Shown here piece after piece: positions 1 to 9,192 of a stretch of 64,000 nt of DNA (position 1 is the first letter of the stretch; every line of letters begins with the position of its first letter). Under the pieces are notes generated by a model. It was given only the letters and a program-made list of their open reading frames with translations. It did not search any database and was not told the DNA's origin. A program made the translations under genes and the position numbers. Source of the stretch: Balneolaceae bacterium UBA2956 (lineage in GTDB: Bacteria > Bacteroidota > Rhodothermia > Balneolales > Balneolaceae); assembly GCA_002348545.1 (NCBI GenBank), contig DEBM01000013.1:37927-101926 (forward strand), written 5' to 3'.

Positions 1-45
1 TTAGTACAATAATCTACATACTCTTACAAACAAATCTCAACTCTT

Positions 46-1542
46 ATGCATTCCTATATCCTCGCACTAGATCAGGGCACCACAAGTTCCCGCGCCATAC
101 TTTTTGACAAAAAAGGAAGCATAGTAGCTATGGCACAAAAAGAATTCACCCAGATATTCCCTCAATCCGGATGGGTCGAACACAATGCCAATGAGATATG
201 GTCAAGCCAGGTGAGTGTTGCGATGGAAGTCATAAGTATGGCTCAGATCAAAAGTGATCAGATCAAGGCGATTGGTATAACGAACCAAAGAGAAACCACG
301 GTGGTATGGGACAAACAGACAGGGCAACCTATTTACCATGCTATTGTCTGGCAAGATCGTCGAACATCAGAACGATGTAACACACTAAAAGAAGAGGGAT
401 ATCTGTCTGTAATTCAATCAAAAACAGGATTGGTAATTGATGCTTATTTCTCTGCTACCAAAGTGGAGTGGATCATAAAAAACGTAGCCGGTGCACAAAA
501 GTTAGCCGAAGAAGGCCGCTTAATTTTTGGTACTGTTGATAGCTGGCTCATTTGGAAGTTTTCGGAAGGGAAATCTCATGTAACTGATGTTACGAATGCT
601 TCTCGAACTATGCTCTATAATGTTCGTAGTCAGCAATGGGATGAAGAATTATTGAGGCTGTTTGAAATACCTTCTACAATGCTACCTAAGGTACTAGAAT
701 CAAGTAATGAATTTGGAAGAACAAGTGAACAGTTTTTTGGACATCGTATACCTATTACCGGAGTAGCAGGAGATCAACAGGCGGCTCTTTTTGGGCAAAT
801 GTGTACAGAAACAGGCATGGTAAAAAATACCTATGGAACTGGCTGCTTCATGCTCATGAATATTGGTCCAGAGTTTGTCGTTTCCAAACACAATCTTCTA
901 ACTACTATTGCGTGGAAAATAAATGGTGAGCTTCATTATGCACTAGAAGGCAGTGTATTTATTGCAGGCGCCGTTGTTCAGTGGCTTCGCGATGGGATGG
1001 AAATGATTCACAATTCATCCGAAATAGAAATTTTAGCCAAGCAATCTTCAGATACGGATGGAGTATATTTTGTTCCGGCTTTTGCAGGGTTGGGTGCACC
1101 TTATTGGAATCAAGAAGCACGTGGCATGATCGTTGGTTTATCACGTGGCACTACCAAATCTCATATAGCACGAGCTGCCTTGGAATCCATGGCCTATCAA
1201 AGTTACGATGTACTAAAGGCTATGGAGGCGGATTCAGGAATATCTATTAAAGAACTTCGGGTAGATGGAGGAGCCACTGCTAATAATCTGTTGATGCAGT
1301 TTCAGGCAGACCTATTGGGAGCCGATGTGATTCGTCCAAAATGTATAGAAACGACTGCACTAGGCGCCGCTTATTTGGCTGGTTTAAGTATTGGATATTG
1401 GGAAAATATTGAAGAAATTCAATCTATCTGGGCAATGGATAAATGCTTCAAGGCTGAATCTGAAAATACTCAAATTACAAAATCGATTGAAGGATGGAAT
1501 AAGGCTATTCATTCAGTTCAAGCTTGGACAAATCATTCATAA
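46..1542 (+). CDS. glpK: Glycerol kinase
   Basis: ATP-dependent phosphorylation of glycerol to sn-glycerol-3-phosphate in the cytoplasm. The 498-residue length is normal for the family. The FGGY-kinase phosphate loop DQGTTSSRA lies at residues 9-17, followed by the substrate region (WVEHNANEIW, NQRETTVVWD, WQDRRT), the catalytic GVAGDQQAALFG near residue 240, the nucleotide loop NTYGTGCFML and the C-terminal DGGATANN. The ATG start at 46 lacks a Shine-Dalgarno sequence, as is common in Bacteroidota. A glycerol channel gene follows after 27 bases, so the two are probably cotranscribed for glycerol uptake and trapping. Product feeds the gpsA/plsY lipid pathway encoded near 56 kb. Family assignment is very secure. 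Confidence 0.97.
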   Translation: MHSYILALDQGTTSSRAILFDKKGSIVAMAQKEFTQIFPQSGWVEHNANEIWSSQVSVAMEVISMAQIKSDQIKAIGITNQRETTVVWDKQTGQPIYHAIVWQDRRTSERCNTLKEEGYLSVIQSKTGLVIDAYFSATKVEWIIKNVAGAQKLAEEGRLIFGTVDSWLIWKFSEGKSHVTDVTNASRTMLYNVRSQQWDEELLRLFEIPSTMLPKVLESSNEFGRTSEQFFGHRIPITGVAGDQQAALFGQMCTETGMVKNTYGTGCFMLMNIGPEFVVSKHNLLTTIAWKINGELHYALEGSVFIAGAVVQWLRDGMEMIHNSSEIEILAKQSSDTDGVYFVPAFAGLGAPYWNQEARGMIVGLSRGTTKSHIARAALESMAYQSYDVLKAMEADSGISIKELRVDGGATANNLLMQFQADLLGADVIRPKCIETTALGAAYLAGLSIGYWENIEEIQSIWAMDKCFKAESENTQITKSIEGWNKAIHSVQAWTNHS

Positions 1543-1569
1543 ACTCTTAACCTAATAAAATTATCTTTT

Positions 1570-2298
1570 ATGACCCCTTTAATTGCTGAGGCTATAGCTA
1601 CTTTCTTACTATTAATCCTAGGAAATGGTGTAGTAGCAAATGTTTTATTACCCAAAACAAAAGGACACGATTCTGGTTGGTTAGTCATTACCACTGGTTG
1701 GGGACTAGCTGTTTTTACCGGTGTTGTAGTCGCAAGCCCATACTCAGGAGCTCATCTAAATCCAGCGGTTACACTAGGGCTAGCTGTGGCAGGCGAATTT
1801 CCTTGGACAGAAGTTCCTGGCTATATTAGCGCACAAATTCTTGGAGCTTTCCTAGGCGGAACTTCTATTTGGCTTATGTACAAAGACCACTATAAACAGA
1901 CTCATGATTCCTCCATAATTCTCGCCACTTTCAGTACTATACCGGCTATTAGATCGTCTTTCAACAACCTGCTCTCGGAAATTATAGGCACCTTTGTACT
2001 TGTCTTTGTAGTGTTTTATATAAGCGATGGACAGTTAATGAACACCTCAAAAACACCCATTGGTTTGGGATCGGTTGGAGCCTTACCCATTGCTTTTCTT
2101 GTATGGTGTATCGGTTTAGGTTTGGGTGGGACTACTGGTTTTGCAATCAATCCCGCAAGAGATTTTGGCCCACGCCTAGCCCACACTATTCTACCTATTT
2201 CAAATAAGGGATCTAGTGATTGGGCCTATGGATGGATTCCCATTCTAGGTCCACTACTAGGGGGAGTACTTGCTGCTGCTGTATATCTTGTGATTTGA
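1570..2298 (+). CDS. glpF: Glycerol uptake facilitator (aquaglyceroporin)
   Basis: Inner-membrane MIP-family channel for facilitated glycerol diffusion. The 242-residue protein is almost entirely hydrophobic and shows both half-helix NPA boxes: HLNPAVTLG near residue 63 and AINPARDFGPRL near residue 191. The Asp directly after the second NPA-Arg is the hallmark of glycerol-conducting members rather than water-only aquaporins. It starts 27 bases after glpK and almost certainly shares its transcript; glycerol entering by this channel would be trapped by the kinase. It is convergent with the POT transporter. An inverted TACCC/GGGTA pair just after the stop is too weak to call a terminator. Confidence 0.95.
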   Translation: MTPLIAEAIATFLLLILGNGVVANVLLPKTKGHDSGWLVITTGWGLAVFTGVVVASPYSGAHLNPAVTLGLAVAGEFPWTEVPGYISAQILGAFLGGTSIWLMYKDHYKQTHDSSIILATFSTIPAIRSSFNNLLSEIIGTFVLVFVVFYISDGQLMNTSKTPIGLGSVGALPIAFLVWCIGLGLGGTTGFAINPARDFGPRLAHTILPISNKGSSDWAYGWIPILGPLLGGVLAAAVYLVI

Positions 2299-2365
2299 TC
2301 CTGGAGTTATACCCTAGACCATCGGGTAAATTGACAAGATAGTTAATTATAGGGCCCGCCTGTAT

Positions 2366-4063
2366 TTATTCTATATCTCCCATTAGTTTTTTCACTGATG
2401 GGGCCGCCAATATAGCAATTACCCCACCACCGCCTACAAATAGTGCTACTGCTTGGAAGAGACTGGCAGGTGCAAGGTTTTCGAGTTGTCCGGCTACCAG
2501 GCCAGCAATTAAATTTCCTAGTGCAGCTGCCACAAACCAAATCCCCATCATTTGACTCACTCTACTTTTTGGAGCAAGCTTGGTCATGGAAGAAAGGCCG
2601 ACTGGCGACAAACAAAGTTCACCAACCGTATGTAAAAAATACATCACAATTAGCCAAGCCGGTGAAACTAAATTTGAATTAGAAGCATTAGCTGACCCCC
2701 ATGCCAGTACAAAAAATCCAGCAGAAAGTCCTAAAAGCCCTAGAGCAAATTTCATTGGTATTGATGGATTAGCATTTTTACTAGCTAACCATGTCCATAT
2801 AAAACCAAAAATAGGGGCAAAAATCACGATAAAAGAAGGATTTATTAACTGTAACGTACTTGCAGGTATTTGCCATCCATTCCCTACTTGACTTAATAAC
2901 CAATACACCAAGCCAAGTGAACCTATACTGGTAAAAAAGACTGCAATTTTGGCTACAGACCAAATATCCTCACGATTCCAGGTTTTATAGGTATAGTATC
3001 CAAGTGGAATAGCTAACAACGCCGTTAACATGAAGGCACCAATACTTCCCAAGAACACACTAGGTCCTGCTGAACGATTGACTAACTCGGCAGTGAAAAT
3101 ATTCAACGAAGAACCAGCCTGCTCAAAACCGCTCCAAAAAATAGCTGCTAAGATGAATAACCAGAAAATAACACCCAGACGCTTTTTCTCTTCACCTGTA
3201 TGTCCACCAAAAAAAATGATATAACCAAAAAAAGCGACCGTAATTACCACAGCAACCAGTCCTAAATTACCAGCCAATGATTCTAAAGCTAATTCAATAG
3301 CACCCGAGCTAACTAAGAATCCTAGTAATACGATCAGCGCGCCAATAATGGAAACCAAGGTATAAAAAATCTTGCTTCGCTTAGCAAGGGTTTTAGGTTC
3401 AATATCTACCTTAAGATCTCCTGCTGTTCCTATATATTTTCTTCCAATCTGATAGGAAATAAGACCGAGAACCATACCAAAACCAGCTAATGTAAATCCA
3501 TAATGCCAGTTATACCCTTCTCCTAGAAGGCCACACAATAATGGGCCTAATATGGCACCAAAATTAATCCCCATGTAAAATATTGAGAAGCCCGCATCGC
3601 GTTTGGCGCCGCCCTCGGGATATAAATCCCCTACCATTGAACTCACATTTGGTTTTAGCAATCCAGTACCAATGACAATAAGTGCTAATCCTATAAAGAA
3701 AAATGTGGTGGTAGGAACTGCCATACTAAAATGCCCCATGGCAATGATAATACCACCTATAAGAACAGCCTTTCGTTGACCCCAAATATTATCGGCTATC
3801 CAACCACCAGGCAGTGATAACATATAAACAAAAAAGGTATATATACCATAAATAGCGGTAGCCTCACCAACTGATAAACCTAATCCAGGATTATTACCAA
3901 CAGCCTCTGCTGTCATAAAAAGTACGAGTAACGCTCTCATACCATAGTAACTAAAGCGCTCCCATAATTCGGTAAAAAAGAGGGTGGATAAGCCCCTTGG
4001 ATGCCCAAAAAAATCGTGCTGTTGGGCATCTAAGAGGCCCGCTGAGGATGTACTCATACTCAT
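2366..4063 (-). CDS. POT/PTR2-family proton-dependent oligopeptide transporter
   Basis: Inner-membrane proton symporter for di- and tripeptides of the major facilitator superfamily. The 565 residues contain about 14 hydrophobic segments. The POT signature ExxERFxYYG is present as ELWERFSYYG at residues 32-41, and the second signature (GDLYPEGGAKRDAGFSIFYMGIN) lies near residue 150. Length fits the bacterial DtpT type. It is monocistronic and convergent with glpF. A Bacteroidota-like promoter is visible about 30 bases upstream. Peptide import would suit the many exported peptidases in this window, though that link is inference. Substrate range cannot be read from sequence. Confidence 0.92.
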   Translation of the reverse strand: MSMSTSSAGLLDAQQHDFFGHPRGLSTLFFTELWERFSYYGMRALLVLFMTAEAVGNNPGLGLSVGEATAIYGIYTFFVYMLSLPGGWIADNIWGQRKAVLIGGIIIAMGHFSMAVPTTTFFFIGLALIVIGTGLLKPNVSSMVGDLYPEGGAKRDAGFSIFYMGINFGAILGPLLCGLLGEGYNWHYGFTLAGFGMVLGLISYQIGRKYIGTAGDLKVDIEPKTLAKRSKIFYTLVSIIGALIVLLGFLVSSGAIELALESLAGNLGLVAVVITVAFFGYIIFFGGHTGEEKKRLGVIFWLFILAAIFWSGFEQAGSSLNIFTAELVNRSAGPSVFLGSIGAFMLTALLAIPLGYYTYKTWNREDIWSVAKIAVFFTSIGSLGLVYWLLSQVGNGWQIPASTLQLINPSFIVIFAPIFGFIWTWLASKNANPSIPMKFALGLLGLSAGFFVLAWGSANASNSNLVSPAWLIVMYFLHTVGELCLSPVGLSSMTKLAPKSRVSQMMGIWFVAAALGNLIAGLVAGQLENLAPASLFQAVALFVGGGGVIAILAAPSVKKLMGDIE

Positions 4064-4089
4064 AATGTCAAAATTAGGTTAGTTTTTTT

Positions 4090-4123
4090 CAAAAATATAG
4101 CAATAGCTTAGATTATAGCTAAA
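4090..4123 (-). promoter_or_regulatory. Candidate Bacteroidota-type promoter of the POT transporter
   Basis: On the minus strand TATTTTTG (4097-4090) matches the Bacteroidota -7 consensus TAnnTTTG exactly, and TTTA (4123-4120) stands 22 bases upstream, where the -33 TTTG element is expected. The inferred transcript would have a leader of roughly 20-25 bases before the ATG at 4063. The spacing is at the upper end of what is usual, so this remains a candidate. Confidence 0.4.
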
Positions 4124-4203
4124 CCTATCTTCGCTCGCAAGCCTAATGAAATCTTTCATGGATCATATCGTACATTTTCTTAACTCTTAAATCGGATACG
4201 GTT

Positions 4204-4634
4204 ATGGAATTACTCTTACTCATTCTTGACCCGCTATTAATCCTATTCGGATTTATTGCATTTTTTTTACCGGTAATATCTGGCTTAACCATTAGTTTAT
4301 TGGGAATATTAATCATGCAATGACCCTTGCCTCCTTTATTTCTGCATTTATTTGAGGATAGACTTTCGCCATTGTGTTATTATCTAAACCCGACAATTTT
4401 ATAGTTGCTTAGACTACCCAAAAGACCGGCAGAACTCGCTATGCCTTTTGGTGTTGCTTACTTGGGATTAGCTTTTTACAGATTGGGTTTACTGGTGGAC
4501 CATTTGCAGGTCCTTTTCTGGATGAAATAATTGGTGACCGAAGTCAGGAGCAGGCCTTAATAGCCGCATGGGGTTCATTTGTCCGATTTATGGCATTAAC
4601 AGGGATTAAAGTGGTTGCTGCTTTAATCCTTTGA
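4204..4634 (+). pseudogene. Decayed DUF456-family membrane protein
   Basis: Remnant of a small integral membrane protein of the DUF456 family (function unknown, about 160 residues when intact). The ATG at 4204 opens a 39-residue hydrophobic start (MELLLLILDPLLILFGF, then FFLPVISG) that meets TGA at 4321. After further stops, the matching frame resumes near 4410 (TQKTGRTRYAFW) and the conserved C-terminal part is clear: GGPFAGPFLDEIIGDRS followed by QEQALIAAWGSFVRF, ending at TGA 4632-4634. Family features seen are the GPFLGxxIGE-like loop and the final helix. Several independent stops mean real decay rather than one sequencing error. The tail overlaps the convergent kinase gene by 12 bases. 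Confidence 0.75.
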
Positions 4635-5408
4635 TGGTATTATGGAATCGAGCTTATTCAACGGGTGATGAGTACTAAGTGATGCTGCGTGATATGCCGC
4701 ACCTACTATACTGGCATTATTTTGAAACTCTGCAGCCTTAAATTTTGTGTTAATTTTGATGTAAGGAAATGTTTTTTCTGATTTTTTACTTAGTTGACCA
4801 CCTATAATAAATAATTCTGGATGAAATAATTTTTCATAATACTGTAGAGCAAACTGAATCCGTTTCGCCCATGTTCTACGCTGAATTCCCTCTTCCTTTC
4901 TTACCCTATTCGATGCTCTTTCTTCAATGCTAATGCCTTTTAACTCAATAAGGCCAAGTTCTGTATTTGGTACAAGTATATTATCCACAAAAATAGAAGA
5001 TCCAATACCTGTTCCCACTGTCAATACTATAACCGTTCCTCGATATCCTTTGCCAACTCCAAAGGTCATTTCAGCCATACCTGTTGCGTCGGTATCATTG
5101 ATAATGTATACTGGACATCCAGTAATTTCGCTAAATAAATGTTCTGCGTCTGCATCTGTCCAAGCAGCATCTATACGGGATGCAGATAATATTCGGCCCT
5201 TATGAATTGCCGCAGGAAAGGCGCAACCTATAGGTCCGTACCAGTCAAATTTTTTGACGAGTTTATGCACCTTTGAAATTATTTTATGTGGGCGACTATC
5301 TCCTAATTTGTCGGTAGATTTTTTCCCAGATATAATCTCTCCTTTTACCGTATCTACAACAGCCGCTTTGATACCATAGCTGCCAATATCGATGCCTAGT
5401 ACCTTCAC
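4623..5408 (-). CDS. ppgK: ROK-family sugar kinase, polyphosphate-glucokinase-like
   Basis: Probable cytoplasmic glucokinase using polyphosphate and/or ATP. The 261 residues match PpgK in length and order: phosphate-1 motif GIDIGSYGIKAAVVD at 5-19, catalytic NDTDATGMAE with Asp105, phosphate-2 VGTGIGSSIFVD at 131-142, PNTELGLIEL at 147-156, and a C-terminal FIIGGQLSKKS with QNNASIVGAA. The phosphate-1 loop reads GSYG where the family usually has GGSG, an odd change near the phosphate donor. It lies 11 bases behind secA and is probably cotranscribed. The ROK zinc-binding cysteine cluster is absent, as expected for PpgK. Donor preference is not decidable from sequence. Confidence 0.82.
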   Translation of the reverse strand: MKVLGIDIGSYGIKAAVVDTVKGEIISGKKSTDKLGDSRPHKIISKVHKLVKKFDWYGPIGCAFPAAIHKGRILSASRIDAAWTDADAEHLFSEITGCPVYIINDTDATGMAEMTFGVGKGYRGTVIVLTVGTGIGSSIFVDNILVPNTELGLIELKGISIEERASNRVRKEEGIQRRTWAKRIQFALQYYEKLFHPELFIIGGQLSKKSEKTFPYIKINTKFKAAEFQNNASIVGAAYHAASLSTHHPLNKLDSIIPSKD

Positions 5409-5419
5409 ATTAGTTTATG

Positions 5420-8400
5420 TTATTGTTCGACAATGACCCATCCTTCTTGCTCAACTTTTTTCTTAGCAAATTTCCATTTCATACTCTCTGAAGTACCCGT
5501 TGCCATGTTTTGTATCGTAACAATATCATTCCTTCCAGGTTCAACGGCAACTTCAACTGGTTTTCTTTTAACATTTGGACCCCTTGGGGGCTGTGCCTGA
5601 TCTACGGCGGATGCTACAGGAGCTTGTAGACCCATTCCTGTTGAATCGGCATGTTGAGTTTGCATACGCTGTGTATCGTATGACGACTTTTGCTGTTGAG
5701 CCTGCTGTACGGAATTCGGCGAAGCCTGTGCTTCTGGAACCGACTTCCAAATCAATGAAATAACCTCTTGATTGATCATTTCTATAAGTTGTTTGAACAT
5801 ATCGAAGGCCTCTTTTTTATACTCTAACAAAGGGTCTTTCTGGGCAAATGAACGCAATCCAATACCTTCTTTTACCGAATCTAATTCACGCAGGTGCTGC
5901 ATCCATTTATCATCAATAACAGATAATACAGCAGAACGCTCGAGTGCTCTTAACACCTCTTTACCTTCATTTTGTAGTGCCGCTTCAACACCAACTACTA
6001 CACGCATTCGACGAGACCCATCAGTGAATATAACCTGTACCTTATCAGGTCGTCGATCTGCTTTTGTTTCGCTAATCCGCTTCATAACTTCATATAGCGG
6101 TTTACTGACCATCTCCTCTTTTCTTTTGTACACCTCAAGTGCCCGGCGAATAATGACATCTACCAGTAAATCTTCGTTCATGGATCTCCACTCATCTTCA
6201 TCAAAAGGCACATCTACGGCAAGGTTTCGGAATATTGTAGCATGAAGACCTTGATAATCACTGATAGCCACGTGTTCAGTTACCCATTCTACTACAAGTG
6301 ATTCCAGCATACCTAATAAATCGGTACGCAATTGATCTCCTAAGAGGGCGTGCTTACGACGTGCATATATCACATTTCGTTGATTGTTGAGGACATCATC
6401 ATATTCTAATTGGCGCTTACGAATGCTAAAGTTGTTTTGCTCAACTTTACCTTGGGCACGTTCTAATGACTTAGTTATCCATGGATGCGTAATAACTCCG
6501 CCTTCATCAAAACTTAACTTATCCATAACACCCGCAACGCGATCGCTCATAAATAATGCCATAAGTTTATCCTCTAGAGAAACATAGAATTGTGAAAAAC
6601 CCGGGTCTCCCTGACGCCCTGATCGCCCACGCAACTGCAAATCTATCCGTCTGGATTCGTGGCGTTCAGTACCTAAAATTGCAAGTCCACCTTTTTCTTT
6701 AATTCCCGAGGCAAGTTTAATATCAGTACCCCTACCTGCCATATTGGTTGCAACAGTTACGGCCCCTGGTTGGCCTGCCTGCTTTACAATGTCACTTTCT
6801 CTGGCATGCTGCTTAGCATTTAATACATTGTGAGGTATGCCTGCCTGCTTTAGCATACGACTCATCGACTCCGAGACATCTACACTAGTAGTACCAACTA
6901 AGACAGGTTGCCCACTACTATGGAATTCATTAATCTTCATAATGATAGCCTTATATTTCTCCCTCTTCGTTCGAAAAACCATATCCTCATGATCTTCTCT
7001 CGCAATGGGACGATTGGTAGGAATTACCATTACGTCTAACTCATAGATCTCATTGAATTCACCTTCTTCGGTTTCTGCTGTACCGGTCATACCAGAAATT
7101 TTATGATACATTCGGAAGTAATTTTGAAGAGTAATAGTTGCATAAGTTTGTGTTGAGGCTTCTACTTTAACTTGCTCTTTGGCCTCAATGGCCTGATGCA
7201 AACCATCGGAATACCGGCGACCAGATAATACCCGACCGGTATGCTCATCTACAATCTGTACTTTACCATCCTGTACGATATATTCTTCTTCACGCTCAAA
7301 ATTAGTATATGCTTTTAAAAGTTGATTCACCGTGTGAATTCGATCTCCTCGCTCAGCAAATAGTCTATGGAGTTCTGAAATTTTCTGCTCACGTTCTTGC
7401 ATAAATTCCAAATTCGCTTCATCTAGCTTCTTATTCTTGTATTCTTCACTGAGTTCATCATTCGTTTCTATTTGCTGAATTCGCTCAGATTCAATAGATG
7501 CAGATTCTGCTTCGATTTTGGAGGTTTCTTCACCTAAATCTGGAATAACAAAAAACTCATTATCCTCTCCTTTCTTGGTAATGAATTCACGACCTCTATC
7601 GGTCATTTCTATTGAATTCATTTTTTGATCCACCGCATAAAACAAATACTCATCCACAATCGGCATATTTTTTGCGTTATCCTGTAGATACAATGCTTCG
7701 GTACGTTGAATAAGTTTTTGAATGCTCGGCTCCTGTAACATTTTCTTGAATCGAGTATTCTTAGGAAAACCTCTCTGCACTCTGAACAGGGCTAAGCCTG
7801 CTTCATCTTCGTTGCCTTCATCCAGATATTTTTGAGCCTCTTGGACTAGATTGGCTACCAACTTCTTCTGAGCCTGCACCAAAGATTCCACTCGAGGCTT
7901 CATCTCTAAATACTTATCGGATTTATTGTCGTTCGGAACCGGACCTGAAATAATCAACGGAGTTCTAGCTTCATCTATAAGGATAGAATCCACCTCATCG
8001 ATGATAGTATAGTGATGCTCTGTTTGCACCAGTTGATCCGAATTAATCACCATATTATCCCTGAGATAATCAAAGCCAAATTCATTATTTGTTCCGTAAG
8101 TAATATCTGCCCGATAGGCCTCTCTGCGTTGCTCAGTATTAGGTTCATAACGATCGATGCAGTCAACTTTAAGTCCATGAAAATTAAAAATAGGCTCATT
8201 CCATTCCGCATCTCGTTTTGCTAGGTAATTATTCACGGTAATTACGTGTACTCCTTTTCCTGCTAGTGCATTTAAAAATGCCGGAAATATAGACACTAAG
8301 GTTTTACCCTCGCCAGTCTTCATCTCCGCGACTTTACCTTGATGAAGTGCAATTGCACCAACTAGCTGCACATCGTACGGAATCATATTCCATTCAATAG

Positions 8401-8809
8401 CATCACCTGCTACTTTCCAAGATTTACCCACAAATCGGCGACAAGTATCCTTTAATACCGCATAAGCTTCGGTCATAATGCTGTCAAGCGTCTGTTCAAT
8501 AAGCTCTATTTCCCGATATTCTAACTCCTCGAGATCATCCGTAAGTTGGCGATGATCTGTATCTTTAAGCTCTTCGATGTGATCTAATTTACCCTTTAAT
8601 TCAGTAATTTCATTTCTTATACCTTTGGTTACTTCTGAAATTAGCTGCTTATAATTAGCCGTTTTTGCCCGTAATTCATCGTCAGTGAGTTTTTCTAAAC
8701 TCGTACTAAAAGATTTTATCTCCTCAATTAGTGGTTGAATAGTCTTAATATCCTTATCGCTTTTGGAGCCTAAAATCTTAGTAATAAATTTACCTACCTT
8801 ATCAATCAT
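5420..8809 (-). CDS. secA: Preprotein translocase ATPase SecA (long Bacteroidota form)
   Basis: Motor ATPase that drives preproteins through SecYEG. At 1129 residues it is much longer than E. coli SecA (901), as is usual in Bacteroidota, with extra charged helical insertions around residues 70-110 and 300-500. Walker A MKTGEGKT is at 163-170, the DEAD-type DEVDSILIDEART near 268, and the motif TNMAGRGTDI near 690. The C-terminus carries GRNDIVTIQN and ends KKKVEQEGWVIVEQ in place of the CxCxSGx6CH zinc-binding tail that contacts SecB, matching the Bacteroidota type as I know it. Start ATG at 8809. The kinase gene follows after 11 bases; rpmH-rnpA-yidC is divergent. Confidence 0.97.
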   Translation of the reverse strand: MIDKVGKFITKILGSKSDKDIKTIQPLIEEIKSFSTSLEKLTDDELRAKTANYKQLISEVTKGIRNEITELKGKLDHIEELKDTDHRQLTDDLEELEYREIELIEQTLDSIMTEAYAVLKDTCRRFVGKSWKVAGDAIEWNMIPYDVQLVGAIALHQGKVAEMKTGEGKTLVSIFPAFLNALAGKGVHVITVNNYLAKRDAEWNEPIFNFHGLKVDCIDRYEPNTEQRREAYRADITYGTNNEFGFDYLRDNMVINSDQLVQTEHHYTIIDEVDSILIDEARTPLIISGPVPNDNKSDKYLEMKPRVESLVQAQKKLVANLVQEAQKYLDEGNEDEAGLALFRVQRGFPKNTRFKKMLQEPSIQKLIQRTEALYLQDNAKNMPIVDEYLFYAVDQKMNSIEMTDRGREFITKKGEDNEFFVIPDLGEETSKIEAESASIESERIQQIETNDELSEEYKNKKLDEANLEFMQEREQKISELHRLFAERGDRIHTVNQLLKAYTNFEREEEYIVQDGKVQIVDEHTGRVLSGRRYSDGLHQAIEAKEQVKVEASTQTYATITLQNYFRMYHKISGMTGTAETEEGEFNEIYELDVMVIPTNRPIAREDHEDMVFRTKREKYKAIIMKINEFHSSGQPVLVGTTSVDVSESMSRMLKQAGIPHNVLNAKQHARESDIVKQAGQPGAVTVATNMAGRGTDIKLASGIKEKGGLAILGTERHESRRIDLQLRGRSGRQGDPGFSQFYVSLEDKLMALFMSDRVAGVMDKLSFDEGGVITHPWITKSLERAQGKVEQNNFSIRKRQLEYDDVLNNQRNVIYARRKHALLGDQLRTDLLGMLESLVVEWVTEHVAISDYQGLHATIFRNLAVDVPFDEDEWRSMNEDLLVDVIIRRALEVYKRKEEMVSKPLYEVMKRISETKADRRPDKVQVIFTDGSRRMRVVVGVEAALQNEGKEVLRALERSAVLSVIDDKWMQHLRELDSVKEGIGLRSFAQKDPLLEYKKEAFDMFKQLIEMINQEVISLIWKSVPEAQASPNSVQQAQQQKSSYDTQRMQTQHADSTGMGLQAPVASAVDQAQPPRGPNVKRKPVEVAVEPGRNDIVTIQNMATGTSESMKWKFAKKKVEQEGWVIVEQ

Positions 8810-9033
8810 GGCTGTAAAATAGTCTATTGAATAGTTTTTGAGTGGTTATATTTATGTTAACATTGTATTAAGCAAATCAAAATAACATTGACTCAAATGT
8901 AACCTTTCAAACGAGGCCGTTCAACACATGTTGCAGATAAGTTTAAATTCCTTCGATAAATATTCAATTTATAGAAATTAATGCATATATTTAAAGCTCC
9001 TTTAGATATTGAAAACTTTAAGGAACTTGATCC

Positions 9034-9192
9034 ATGAAACGTACATACCAACCTAGTAATCGAAAGCGCAAAAATAAGCATGGTTTCCGTGACAGGATGT
9101 CTACCCAAAGCGGGAGAAAAATCATTGCTGGTAGACGGGCAAAAGGTCGTCATAAGCTAACGGTTAGTGATGAGCGAAAAGGAGCCAAATAA
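9034..9192 (+). CDS. rpmH: 50S ribosomal protein L34
   Basis: Small basic ribosomal protein of the large subunit. The 52-residue product begins MKRTYQPSNRKRKNKHGFRD and continues with RMSTQSGRKIIAGRRAKGRHKL, the L34 pattern from end to end. An AAGGAA Shine-Dalgarno-like run sits at about 9019-9024, nine bases before the ATG. It is followed by rnpA, whose start lies inside the rpmH 3' end. This is the conserved rpmH-rnpA-(yidD)-yidC arrangement; dnaA and an obvious origin are not seen nearby. Confidence 0.96.
   Translation: MKRTYQPSNRKRKNKHGFRDRMSTQSGRKIIAGRRAKGRHKLTVSDERKGAK

Noticed and set aside
2310..2335. Possible terminator between glpF and the POT gene (TACCC/GGGTA)
   Set aside because: The stem has only five base pairs and no T-tract on either strand.
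4981..4989. TTATCCACA, a perfect DnaA box
   Set aside because: It is a single copy inside the kinase coding frame with no clustered boxes, AT-rich unwinding region or dnaA nearby, so a chance match is the better explanation.
5772..6245. 157-codon open frame on the plus strand opposite secA
   Set aside because: It lies entirely antisense to a well-conserved part of secA, has no family resemblance, and its Ser/Thr-rich composition is what a shadow frame gives.
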